A stretch of DNA of 64,000 nucleotides from Bradyrhizobium sp. CCGUVB4N (GTDB taxonomy: Bacteria; Pseudomonadota; Alphaproteobacteria; Rhizobiales; Xanthobacteraceae). The stretch is from positions 1 through 64,000 of the forward strand of contig NZ_JANADP010000001.1 in assembly GCF_024199945.1 (NCBI RefSeq), given 5' to 3'. Below, piece after piece: positions 1 through 11,363 of the stretch (position 1 is the first letter of the stretch; the number at the start of each line of letters is the position of its first letter). The notes under the pieces are model-generated. The model did not search any database. It saw only the letters and a program-made list of their open reading frames with translations, and had not been told where the DNA came from. The position numbers and the translations under genes are program-made.

Positions 1-1413
1 ATGACGACATCGGAACAGGATCGCTGGTCACGCGTGAAGAGCCGGCTGCGCTCGAACGTCGGCGAAGACGTCTACACGAGCTGGTTTGCGCGCATGGATC
101 TCGAAGGCGTGCAGGAAGAGAGCGTGCGTCTCTCGGTGCCGACCCGCTTCCTGAAGAGCTGGATCCAGGCCCATTATGCCGAGCGCGTGCTGTCGTGTTG
201 GCAGGCCGAGATGCCGGAGGTGCATCGCATCGATCTCACCGTTCGCTCCGCGGTGCGCCCCGTGGTGCAGCCGAAGGAAGCGCCCGCGCCGGTCGAAGCA
301 CGCCGCGCGCCGGCACCCGAGCTGCGCTCGACCGCGACCGCGCCGGTCTCGGCCAATCATGATGCGCTCGGCGGCTCGCCGCTCGATCCGCGCCTGACCT
401 TTGCGAGCTTCGTCGTCGGCCGCTCCAACACGCTGGCGCATGCCGCCGCGCGTCAGGTCGCCGAAGGTCGCCGCGGCGACCCCGTGATGTTCAACCCGCT
501 CTACATCCATGCCGGCGTCGGCCTCGGCAAGACGCATCTCCTGCAGGCCGTGACCTGGGCCGGCAATTCCGGCAACGAGCGCAAGGTGCTCTATCTCACT
601 GCGGAAAAATTCATGTACGGCTTCGTCGCCGCGCTGAAGACGCAGACGGCACTCGCCTTCAAGGAAGCGCTGCGCGGCATCGACGTGCTGGTCATCGACG
701 ACCTGCAGTTCCTGCAGGGCAAGTCGACGCAGGCCGAGTTCTGTCACACGCTGAATGCGCTGATCGATGCCGGCCGTCAGGTCGTGATCGCGGCCGACCG
801 TCCGCCGTCCGATCTGGAAAGCCTGGATGACCGCGTCCGCTCGCGCCTGGCCGGCGGTCTCGTGGTCGAGATGGCCTCGCTCGGCGAAGAGCTGCGCCAC
901 GGCATTCTCAAGTCGCGCGTCGCAGCCGCCCGCGCCCATCATGCGACCTTCGACGTGCCGGAAGAGGTGCTGCACTATCTGGCGCGCACCATCACCCATA
1001 ACGGCCGCGACCTCGAAGGCGCGATCAACCGCCTGCTGGCGCACTCGAAGCTCAACAACCAGCCGGTGACGCTGGAGATGGCCGAGCGCGAGGTGCGCGA
1101 CCTGATCCGGCCGCAGGAGCCGAAGCGGATCAAGATCGAGGACATCCAGCGCGTGGTGGCACGGCAGTATAATGTCAGCCGCTCCGACCTCCTGTCGTCG
1201 CGCCGGACCGCCAATGTGGTGCGTCCGCGCCAGGTGGCGATGTACCTCGCCAAGACGCTGACCCTGCGCTCGCTGCCCGAGATCGGCCGGCGCTTCGGGG
1301 GCCGCGACCACACCACGGTGCTGCATGCCGTGCGCAAGATCGAGGCACTGGTTTCCAAGGACAATGCGCTGTCCGAGGAGGTCGAGTCGCTCAAACGCCA
1401 GCTTCAGGAATAA
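1..1413 (+). CDS. dnaA: Chromosomal replication initiator DnaA
   Basis: Initiator ATPase that binds DnaA boxes at oriC, opens the duplex and recruits the replicative helicase. The 470-residue protein has the usual four-part layout: an N-terminal domain (about 1-80), a Pro/Ala-rich linker (about 85-125), an AAA+ domain with Walker A GVGLGKTH (172-179) and Walker [11 protein letters not shown] (229-238), and the C-terminal helix-turn-helix domain with the DnaA signature [11 protein letters not shown]. The length is normal for the family. It begins with ATG at base 1, so upstream signals cannot be seen. It is followed by 252 bases and then dnaN on the same strand. Confidence 0.98.
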   Translation: MTTSEQDRWSRVKSRLRSNVGEDVYTSWFARMDLEGVQEESVRLSVPTRFLKSWIQAHYAERVLSCWQAEMPEVHRIDLTVRSAVRPVVQPKEAPAPVEARRAPAPELRSTATAPVSANHDALGGSPLDPRLTFASFVVGRSNTLAHAAARQVAEGRRGDPVMFNPLYIHAGVGLGKTHLLQAVTWAGNSGNERKVLYLTAEKFMYGFVAALKTQTALAFKEALRGIDVLVIDDLQFLQGKSTQAEFCHTLNALIDAGRQVVIAADRPPSDLESLDDRVRSRLAGGLVVEMASLGEELRHGILKSRVAAARAHHATFDVPEEVLHYLARTITHNGRDLEGAINRLLAHSKLNNQPVTLEMAEREVRDLIRPQEPKRIKIEDIQRVVARQYNVSRSDLLSSRRTANVVRPRQVAMYLAKTLTLRSLPEIGRRFGGRDHTTVLHAVRKIEALVSKDNALSEEVESLKRQLQE

Positions 1414-1665
1414 ACGCCTAGGCGACCTCCTGCCATTCTCCCGCCGCCCCGGCCCCGCCCGGGCGGCGGTCGCGTTTCTGCGGGTAAATCGTGGGGAACT
1501 GGCTCCCGATCCCTTGAATCCCCCGTCCATCCGCGCCACCTTGCGCGACCCTGACGGCTTTGGTCATATCGGCTGGATGATCCGGCTTTCCGGGGTCTTC
1601 GGTGCCGCGGCGCACTTTCCTCCGCCCGGCTTTTTCCATCTTTTGGGGATCGGGCGAGTAGTGCA
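1414..1665. other. dnaA-dnaN intergenic region with a GC-rich hairpin
   Basis: This 252-base spacer holds a perfect 9-bp inverted repeat, CCGCCGCCC at 1441-1449 and GGGCGGCGG at 1461-1469, shortly after the dnaA stop. It could end dnaA transcription, but no T-run follows directly. I looked for TTATCCACA-like DnaA boxes and an AT-rich unwinding stretch and saw none, so there is no sign that oriC lies here. Confidence 0.5.
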
Positions 1666-2784
1666 ATGAAGGTTACGGTCGAACGCGCGCAACTCCTGAA
1701 GTCGCTGGGCCATGTCCACCGCGTGGTCGAGCGCCGCAACACGATTCCGATCCTGGGCAACGTGCTGGTGCGCGCCGAGAACGCGAAATTGTCGCTGAAG
1801 GCGACCGACCTCGACCTCGAGGTGACCGAGACGCTGCCGGCGGAAACCGCCACGGCAGGCTCCACCACCGTGCCGGCGCACATGTTCTACGACATCGTGC
1901 GCAAGCTGCCGGACGGATCGCAGATCGTGCTGGAAGCCGACGGCGACCGCGCCGTGCTGGCGATCCGCGCCGGCCGTTCGCGCTTCACGCTGCAGACCCT
2001 GCCCGAGAACGATTTCCCGGATCTCGCCGCCGGCGATTTGTCGCATTCGTTCTCGCTGGCCGCCAAGGACGTCAAGCGGCTGATCGACCGCACCCAGTTC
2101 GCGATCTCGACCGAAGAGACCCGCTATTACCTCAACGGCATCTATCTGCATGCGGCCGGCACGGCGAAGGCCGCGACCCTGCGCGGCGTCGCCACCGACG
2201 GCCACCGCCTCGCCCAGCTCGACCTGGTCCAGCCCAAGGGTGCCGAGGGCATGCCCGGCGTGATCGTGCCGCGCAAGACCGTCGGCGAGGTGCAGCGCCT
2301 GATCGAGGACAACGAGGCCGAGGTCACGATCGAGCTGTCGCAGGCCAAGATCCGCTTCACCCTCGGCAATGTGGTGCTGACCTCGAAGCTGATCGACGGC
2401 ACCTTCCCCGATTACGGCCGCGTCATTCCGCAAGGCAACGACAAGGAGCTCGTCGTCGACAAGAAGGATTTTGAGAACGCGGTCGACCGCGTCTCGACGA
2501 TTTCGAGCGAACGCGGCCGCGCGGTCAAACTGTCGCTGTCGCCGGGCAAGCTGGTGCTGTCGGTGACCAATCCGGATTCCGGCAGCGCCACCGAAGAGAT
2601 CGAGGTCGAGTACGCCTCCGACGCGCTCGATATCGGCTTCAACTCCCGCTACCTGCTCGACATCGCCGCCCAGATCGAAGGCGACGTCGCGACGTTGAAG
2701 CTCGCCGACCCCGGCTCGCCGACCCTGGTGCAGGACAAGGACGACAAGAGCGCGCTCTACGTGCTGATGCCGATGCGGGTGTGA
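1666..2784 (+). CDS. dnaN: DNA polymerase III beta subunit (sliding clamp)
   Basis: Forms the ring-shaped dimer that holds DNA polymerase III on DNA. The 372-residue length and the whole sequence match bacterial beta clamps: three similar domains, the N-terminal ERAQLLKSLGHVHRVVERRNTIPIL segment type, and the C-terminal end LYVLMPMRV, close to the usual clamp terminus M-P-M-R. The ATG at 1666 follows a weak GGCGAG-type ribosome site. It lies between dnaA and recF as in many bacteria, here with spacers of 252 and 76 bases rather than a tight operon. Confidence 0.98.
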   Translation: MKVTVERAQLLKSLGHVHRVVERRNTIPILGNVLVRAENAKLSLKATDLDLEVTETLPAETATAGSTTVPAHMFYDIVRKLPDGSQIVLEADGDRAVLAIRAGRSRFTLQTLPENDFPDLAAGDLSHSFSLAAKDVKRLIDRTQFAISTEETRYYLNGIYLHAAGTAKAATLRGVATDGHRLAQLDLVQPKGAEGMPGVIVPRKTVGEVQRLIEDNEAEVTIELSQAKIRFTLGNVVLTSKLIDGTFPDYGRVIPQGNDKELVVDKKDFENAVDRVSTISSERGRAVKLSLSPGKLVLSVTNPDSGSATEEIEVEYASDALDIGFNSRYLLDIAAQIEGDVATLKLADPGSPTLVQDKDDKSALYVLMPMRV

Positions 2785-2825
2785 GGGGCTACCGGCGTTC
2801 CTCCGCATCGACTACATCCGTCCTT

Positions 2826-2845
2826 GCCGGGCGCAGAGGCCCGGC
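2826..2845. repeat. Small GC palindrome between dnaN and recF
   Basis: GCCGGGC (2826-2832) and GCCCGGC (2839-2845) form a 7-bp hairpin with a 6-base loop. It resembles the cores of the REP-like hairpins seen elsewhere in the window, such as those at 23237 and 31303. It has no T-run and is probably a degenerate dispersed repeat. Confidence 0.5.
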
Positions 2846-2860
2846 GATGACAAAGACAGC

Positions 2861-3997
2861 ATGACCCCCTCCCGCATTCACCGCCTGACGCTGACGCATT
2901 TTCGGAACTATCGGGCGGCGGGGCTCGAGACGGCGGCTGACATGGTGGCGCTGGTCGGGCCGAACGGGGCGGGCAAGACCAATTGCATCGAGGCGATCTC
3001 GTTCCTGTCGCCCGGACGCGGCTTGCGGCGCGCCACGCTGGAGGACGTCGCCGACAACCAGGGCGACGGCTCCTGGGCCGTGTCCGCGCAGGTCGAGGGC
3101 GCTTTGGGCTTGGCCACGCTCGGCACCGGCATCGAGCCGCCGCGCGCGGATACCGCCGTCAACCGCCGCTGCCGCATCGACCGCGAGCCGGTGACTTCCG
3201 CGGCGGCCTTCGGCGATCACATCCGCATGGTGTGGCTGACGCCGGCGATGGACGGGCTGTTCATGGGCGCGGCTTCCGAGCGGCGGCGCTTCTTCGACCG
3301 CCTGGTGCTCGCGATCGACAGCGAGCATTCCAGCCGCATCAACGCGCTCGAACGTTCGCTGCGCTCGCGCAACCGCCTGCTCGAGACGCGCAATTACGAC
3401 GACCATTGGTGCGACGCGATCGAGCGCGAGACCGCCGAGCTCGCGGTCGCCGTCGCCGCCACGCGCGGCCAGACCGCGGCGCGCCTCACCGGCATGCTCA
3501 ACACGCGCGCACAGCAGTCCGCATTTCCCTCGGCGCAGATCGCGCTCGACGGCTGGATGGAGAACGCGCTGCTGACCGAGACCGCGACCTCGGTCGAGGA
3601 TCGCTACCGCCAGATCCTGCGTGACAACCGCCCGCGCGATGCCATTGCCGGCCGCACCACCGACGGCCCGCATCTCACCGACCTGCAGGTGGTCTACGCG
3701 CCGAAGAGCATGCCCGCGCGCGATGCCTCGACCGGCGAGCAGAAGGCGCTCCTGATCGGTCTCGTGCTGGCGCATGCGACGCTGGTCGCCGAGATGACCG
3801 GCATCGTGCCGCTGCTGCTGCTCGACGAGGTCGTCGCGCATCTCGATCCGAACAGGCGCGCCGCGTTGTTCGACGAGCTGCGCAAGCTCGGCGCGCAGGT
3901 GTGGCTGACCGGCGCGGACCCGGCCGCGTTTGCCGAGATCGGCGCGGGCGGCGAAGTCTTTGACGTCGAGAGCGGACGCGTTTCCGCCCGGCGATAG
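2861..3997 (+). CDS. recF: DNA replication and repair protein RecF
   Basis: ABC-type ATPase that with RecO and RecR loads RecA at single-strand gaps. The 378-residue protein has Walker A GPNGAGKTN near residues 34-42, an ABC signature STGEQKALLIGLVLAH, Walker B LLLLDEVVAHLD, and the D-loop and switch regions after it. The N-terminus RIHRLTLTHFRNYRAA is typical of RecF. The length is normal. It is the third gene of the dnaA-dnaN-recF series. gyrB, often next, is displaced here by three paralogous secreted-protein genes. Confidence 0.97.
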   Translation: MTPSRIHRLTLTHFRNYRAAGLETAADMVALVGPNGAGKTNCIEAISFLSPGRGLRRATLEDVADNQGDGSWAVSAQVEGALGLATLGTGIEPPRADTAVNRRCRIDREPVTSAAAFGDHIRMVWLTPAMDGLFMGAASERRRFFDRLVLAIDSEHSSRINALERSLRSRNRLLETRNYDDHWCDAIERETAELAVAVAATRGQTAARLTGMLNTRAQQSAFPSAQIALDGWMENALLTETATSVEDRYRQILRDNRPRDAIAGRTTDGPHLTDLQVVYAPKSMPARDASTGEQKALLIGLVLAHATLVAEMTGIVPLLLLDEVVAHLDPNRRAALFDELRKLGAQVWLTGADPAAFAEIGAGGEVFDVESGRVSARR

Positions 3998-4026
3998 AGC
4001 CGTCGTTGAACCCGGTCATTTCCAGT

Positions 4027-4080
4027 CGCGACTAGCTCCCTGAGGCCGCGCCGACGGTGTCGCAGCCGTTGCAATCGCGG
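4027..4080 (+). repeat. Upstream direct repeat, copy A
   Basis: Shared blocks CGCGACTAG, CTGAGGCCGCG, CGACGGTGTCGCAGCC and GCAAT occur here and in the same order at 4887-4937, each time upstream of one of the paralogous secreted-protein genes. This indicates that the duplication that produced the genes also copied the upstream DNA. It includes a short inverted repeat, CGACGGTGTCG. Confidence 0.75.
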
Positions 4081-4115
4081 CGATCTCACATCGCGCGATG
4101 TCCTGAGGAGTGACC

Positions 4116-4859
4116 ATGCGGACGGTAAGGCTCGGAGCGAAAGCTCCGGCACGATGGCGAGCGTTTGTGTGCGGCCTCGCCCTCCTCGCAGGCTGCACGC
4201 TCGCGGCCACTGCCGGCGTCTGGATGCCGCATCTCGCGACGCTGGTCTCGCCTACGCTGACACCGGATCCGGAGGCAACTCTGCCCGCGCCAACCCGGTA
4301 CAGCTTCAGAGGGATCCACACCACCATCATCCGCGGCGTTGAAGCGCCGCTCCGCACCACGCTGGAGGCCACCATTCCCGCGGAGCTCAGCGACGTCCTC
4401 GCTTTCTATCGCACCGAGCTCGGAAAGCGCGGCTGGCAGGAGACGCCGGATGGTCGCGTGGTCGCCGCCGACCATGCCCACGTCGCCTTCGTCTCCCCGC
4501 TGGGGCCGGGAATGCTCGAGCTCGGCCGCAGGAACAGCAGCACCATCGTCAATCTCGTCCAGCGCAACCGCGATGTCGCGATCCAGGGCAACGTCCTGCC
4601 CGAGCCCGGCCAGGCGATGCTGGTGTTCTCCAATATCAGCGAGACCGACGCCGCGCTCACGATCAACGATCGAACCATCAAGCGCGCCGCCGGCACCCGT
4701 GCCGTGTCGCTGGATCTGCCACCCGGCAAATATTCCTACGAGCTGAGCGTGCCGGGCCATCCGGCCACCACCCATGTCCTTGAGTTCGCCGCCGGCGATA
4801 CCTGGGAGCTCACGGTCGGGCGCGACGGCGAGGCCTGGTCGCCCCTCCTGCTGTACTGA
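4116..4859 (+). CDS. Predicted lipoprotein with one FYxxELxxxGW module (paralog 1)
   Basis: Function unknown. The 247-residue protein has a basic N-terminus (RTVRLGAKAPARW), a hydrophobic segment and the lipobox LLAGC with Cys27, so export and lipidation are likely. The mature part holds one module: GVEAPLRTTLEATIPAELSD-type entry, AFYRTELGKRGWQE (FY 97-98, GW 106-107), and a C-terminal beta-rich part with GQAMLVFSN, LTINDRTIK and LDLPPGKYSYEL, loosely like a PEGA-type beta-sandwich (inference). The ATG at 4116 is preferred to GTG 4110 because GAGGAG (4105-4110) is spaced 5 bases from it. Paralogs lie at 4978 and 7193. The duplicated upstream DNA suggests shared control of this copy and the next. 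Confidence 0.85.
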   Translation: MRTVRLGAKAPARWRAFVCGLALLAGCTLAATAGVWMPHLATLVSPTLTPDPEATLPAPTRYSFRGIHTTIIRGVEAPLRTTLEATIPAELSDVLAFYRTELGKRGWQETPDGRVVAADHAHVAFVSPLGPGMLELGRRNSSTIVNLVQRNRDVAIQGNVLPEPGQAMLVFSNISETDAALTINDRTIKRAAGTRAVSLDLPPGKYSYELSVPGHPATTHVLEFAAGDTWELTVGRDGEAWSPLLLY

Positions 4860-4886
4860 GCCGATTTGAACCTCACGGGTTCCCGC

Positions 4887-4937
4887 CGCGACTAGTCGTC
4901 TGAGGCCGCGTCGACGGTGTCGCAGCCTGCAATTGCG
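4887..4937 (+). repeat. Upstream direct repeat, copy B
   Basis: Second copy of the block at 4027-4080, about 40 bases before the start of the large paralog. It keeps CGCGACTAG, CTGAGGCCGCG and GACGGTGTCGCAGCC. The third paralog, only 34 bases after the second, lacks it, which fits co-transcription of paralogs 2 and 3. Confidence 0.75.
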
Positions 4938-4977
4938 CGATGGATCAAGGCCCGCGCAAAACCCAGGAGTTTTCACG

Positions 4978-7158
4978 ATGTCGACGATCAAGCGCGGGGC
5001 GCAGGTCCCGGCCCGCTGGCGGCTGCTTGCCTGCGGCCTTCTGCTGATGGCGAGCGCTTCGTTGCCCGCGCGCGCCGATGATGGCTACGTCGACGTTCAC
5101 ACCCTGCCGCAGCTCGAGGGCGCGGTGGACGATCCGTCACTCAAAAATCGCGACCGCGTCGAATATCGTATGCCGACGCCGGAAACCGTGACCGCGCCGG
5201 CCGTGAAGAAACTCCTCAGCGCGGACGGCTGGGTGCCCTATGTGCGACCGCTGGAGGAAAAGAGCGACACGCTGAATTTCAAGAAGGGCCGGCAAGGCCT
5301 GTCCGTCCATTTCACGCAGGCCCTCGGCCGGCCCGACCAATCCGTGGTGTACTACACGCCCGACCGGATCTATGGAAACGTGCCGTTCCCCGACGGCGCG
5401 CTCGGCATCGTGTTCGATGGCACCAGGCCCTATCTCGGCTGCATCGCGCCGACGGTGCTCGAGGCGACGCTTGATTTCTACACCAGAGAAATGGCCGCAA
5501 TCGGCTGGCAGAAGCTCACGCCGGAAACGGCCGCGCGCTGGACCAATGCCGGCCTCGACGATGCCGTTCCGAACGGCGTGCGCGTCTACTACGAGCATCC
5601 CGACAGCGAAGTGACCGGCTTCTACAGGCAGAAGCCCGTGATGCTGACGATGACACGCCGCGACGACGGCAAGACCAATGTCGAGATCCGGACGGCCGTC
5701 TTCGCCCTGCCCGCCGAGCTCAAGCTCGACGGCGATTCCGCAGGCTTTCCACGACCGGACGCGACAAAGACGTCCATGGGCAAGGGCAACGCCACCACCG
5801 CCAAGCGCGAAATGTCGGCCGCCGTGATGGCTAATCTGCCTGCCGTGCTCGCCTTCTACCATCGCGAGCTCGCCGCACGCGGCTGGCGCGAGGATGGCAA
5901 CGCGCCGCTCGCCCCCGGCGACGAGGTTGCGATCAAGGTTTCCACGGCGGAGGAGACCGGCGTGCTGCGGCTCGGCCGCAAATATGATTTCACCATGGTC
6001 AGCCTGGCCACGCAGCTGACGGACACGGCGATCGCGGCACGGATCAAGGCCAAGAAGGATGCCGACGACAAGTTCATGAAGGACGCCGAGGCGATGGCAA
6101 AACAGGTCATCGCCGCCGACGAAGCCCGGCGCAAGGTGCAGGCCGCCGCGCTCTCCGATGCGCCGCTGCAGGCGCTCGCCGACAGCAAGACGCCGGTGCC
6201 GCTGCCCGAGAACGCGCAGGAGGTGACGTTCAACGGCGACGACGGCCGGCTCGAATTCAATGCAGCCTCCAGCGTCAAGGCGCTGACGGCTTTCTACCGG
6301 GCCTCGCTGAAGCCCGCAGGCTGGAAGGAGCAGCCCTCGGTGATCAACCAGCCGAACATGGCGGTGATGGAGTTTTCGAAGGGCGGCAAGTCGATCTCGA
6401 TGACCGTGATGCAGATGGGTCCGAAGGTGAATGTCAGCGCCGATGGCTCGGGCCTCAAGATGGCTGCGGCCAATCCTGCGTCCAAAGCCAGGCCGGCGGG
6501 CAGCGATCCTGCCGTCGCCCAGGCCAAAGCGTCCGCCCCGCTGGAAGCGGATCCGGACTCTGCGCTGCCCGTGCCGAAGCAGCGCACATCGACCTCACTC
6601 GGCACGGCAAAACTGCCCGGAATCGAGGTGCCGTTCCGCCGCGAGCTCGAGGCCAGCGTACCTGCCGCACTCAGCGACGTGCTGGCGTTCTATCGCAGCG
6701 AGCTGACAAAGCTCGGCTGGCAGGAGAAGCCGGACGGCGCGGCCGTCAGTGCCGATCGCGTCCAGCTCGCCTTCACGTCCGCTCAGGGACCAGCCGTGTT
6801 GAAGCTCGGCCGCGCCAATGGCGAGACGTCGGTCAATCTGGTGCAGAAGAACCCGGATGCCGCGACCAAGGCGGACATCATGCCCAAGCCCGGCCAGGCC
6901 AAGCTGCTGTTCGGCAACATGGGCTCCCAGGACGCGCAGCTCACGATCAACAAGCAGACCATCAAGGTTGCGGCCGGTGCCGGTGGCCCTCAATCGCCGA
7001 AGGGGCCGATGCTCGATCTGCCGCCGGGCAAATACCAGTACTCGCTTAAAATGGCAGGTCGCCCGGCCCGCAACGACACCCTGGACATCGCCGCGGGCGA
7101 TGCCTGGGGCCTGATGGTGGGGCCGACCGGCGAAGTGCTGCCGCTGCAAATGTATTGA
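4978..7158 (+). CDS. Large exported protein with four or five FYxxELxxxGW repeats (paralog 2)
   Basis: Function unknown. The 726-residue protein starts MSTIKRGAQVPARW, like its neighbours, but its signal sequence ends ASLPARA-DD, a type I cleavage site without a lipobox Cys, so it is probably periplasmic. Repeats of the FYxxELxxxGW kind occur near 167-177, 293-303, 439-449 and 571-581, with a degenerate one near 79-85. A charged, probably coiled-coil linker covers about 350-395 and a Pro/Ala-rich linker about 495-540. The last 190 residues match the whole module of the two smaller paralogs, including INKQTIK and LDLPPGKYQYSL. The ATG at 4978 has CAGGAG 7 bases upstream. It probably arose by duplication and domain amplification. 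Confidence 0.85.
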   Translation: MSTIKRGAQVPARWRLLACGLLLMASASLPARADDGYVDVHTLPQLEGAVDDPSLKNRDRVEYRMPTPETVTAPAVKKLLSADGWVPYVRPLEEKSDTLNFKKGRQGLSVHFTQALGRPDQSVVYYTPDRIYGNVPFPDGALGIVFDGTRPYLGCIAPTVLEATLDFYTREMAAIGWQKLTPETAARWTNAGLDDAVPNGVRVYYEHPDSEVTGFYRQKPVMLTMTRRDDGKTNVEIRTAVFALPAELKLDGDSAGFPRPDATKTSMGKGNATTAKREMSAAVMANLPAVLAFYHRELAARGWREDGNAPLAPGDEVAIKVSTAEETGVLRLGRKYDFTMVSLATQLTDTAIAARIKAKKDADDKFMKDAEAMAKQVIAADEARRKVQAAALSDAPLQALADSKTPVPLPENAQEVTFNGDDGRLEFNAASSVKALTAFYRASLKPAGWKEQPSVINQPNMAVMEFSKGGKSISMTVMQMGPKVNVSADGSGLKMAAANPASKARPAGSDPAVAQAKASAPLEADPDSALPVPKQRTSTSLGTAKLPGIEVPFRRELEASVPAALSDVLAFYRSELTKLGWQEKPDGAAVSADRVQLAFTSAQGPAVLKLGRANGETSVNLVQKNPDAATKADIMPKPGQAKLLFGNMGSQDAQLTINKQTIKVAAGAGGPQSPKGPMLDLPPGKYQYSLKMAGRPARNDTLDIAAGDAWGLMVGPTGEVLPLQMY

Positions 7159-7192
7159 TCCGATCGCCAAACCCTTGATGCGGAGAGCAAGC

Positions 7193-10617
<3,425 letters not shown>

Positions 10618-10644
10618 CACTCGGCCCAAGCCCCGGGCGCATGT

Positions 10645-10669
10645 CACCTCTCCCCGCTGGGGAGAGGTG
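10645..10669. repeat. 25-base CACCTCTCCCC palindrome, copy 1
   Basis: CACCTCTCCCC and GGGGAGAGGTG form a perfect 11-bp hairpin with a 3-base loop GCT. The exact reverse complement of these 25 bases occurs at 61545-61569. It follows gyrB but has no T-run, so it is called a dispersed REP-like repeat rather than a dedicated terminator. Confidence 0.85.
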
Positions 10670-10760
10670 CACTGAGACCGAGCCCCTGAACCTCCCCGCC
10701 CGCGATCGCGACGAAATGGCGTGAACCCATTGGCCAATTCCGGCCGGGAAACGCGATGCC

Positions 10761-11225
10761 ATGAGTGCGCCTGCATCGAAGTCAGCTATTCCCTCCCGCC
10801 GCCTTGGCGTGATCGGGAGCCTCGTTGGCATGCTGGCCTTCATTGCGGCCGTGCTGCCGCACTGGGTCGTGCCGATGGTGTATCCGCCGCCACCGGCTGA
10901 CCAGGTCATCGTCGACACCGGTCATCGCATCAAGGACCGCATCGTCGCGCGCGTGAAGGGCGTGGAGTATCAGGCGCCCAAGGTCGAAAAATCGGCTGGA
11001 CGGAGCTGGAGCGAAATTGCCTCGGTAGCCGCGATCTCGCTCGGCCTGCTCGCCATCCTGTTCTCGGTCCTGTCGCTGATCTTCCGGGAAGAGCGCCTTC
11101 TGGCCGCCGTCGCCGCCACGCTCGGCACCGGCGCCATCGCGATTGAAATCTCCTTCGTCATGATCGGCGCACTGATCCTGATCGCGATCCTCTATGTGGT
11201 GGGAAATATCATCGGACTGTTTTGA
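10761..11225 (+). CDS. Small membrane protein, function unknown
   Basis: A 154-residue protein I do not recognise. It has one hydrophobic segment near residues 16-40 (LGVIGSLVGMLAFIAAVLPHWVV), a soluble stretch of about 55 residues, and three closely spaced hydrophobic segments from about 88 to the end (VAAISLGLLAILFSVLSLIF, LLAAVAATLGTGAIAIEISF, MIGALILIAILYVVGNIIGLF). The soluble loop is Lys/Val-rich with no known motif. The ATG at 10761 has only a weak upstream GGGAAACG. It stands alone between gyrB and murA. Confidence 0.75.
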   Translation: MSAPASKSAIPSRRLGVIGSLVGMLAFIAAVLPHWVVPMVYPPPPADQVIVDTGHRIKDRIVARVKGVEYQAPKVEKSAGRSWSEIASVAAISLGLLAILFSVLSLIFREERLLAAVAATLGTGAIAIEISFVMIGALILIAILYVVGNIIGLF

Positions 11226-11306
11226 CGGGCGCCTTTGGCAGCCTTCCCGGGACTGACGGACGAGCCCCGAACGACGGCCGGCGCATTTGCTACCGCGCTC
11301 AATTCC

Positions 11307-11314
11307 CTATAGTT
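11307..11314 (+). promoter_or_regulatory. Possible -10 element upstream of murA
   Basis: CTATAGTT sits about 50 bases before the murA start codon in an otherwise GC-rich spacer. It resembles alphaproteobacterial -10 elements. No convincing -35 element lies 16-18 bases upstream; TTGCTA at 11287-11292 is too close. Confidence 0.3.
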
Positions 11315-11363
11315 TCCGCCTCCAAAGCAGCCCGCCCCAACCCAACAGGACGGAGAGATCCAA

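Noticed and set aside
28..1539. Long open frame opposite dnaA
   Set aside because: It covers dnaA on the other strand, is rich in His/Arg/Gly and Ala as expected from antisense reading of GC-rich genes, and has no recognisable domain.
1414..1665. oriC in the dnaA-dnaN spacer
   Set aside because: No DnaA-box cluster or AT-rich stretch seen; the spacer is GC-rich with one hairpin.
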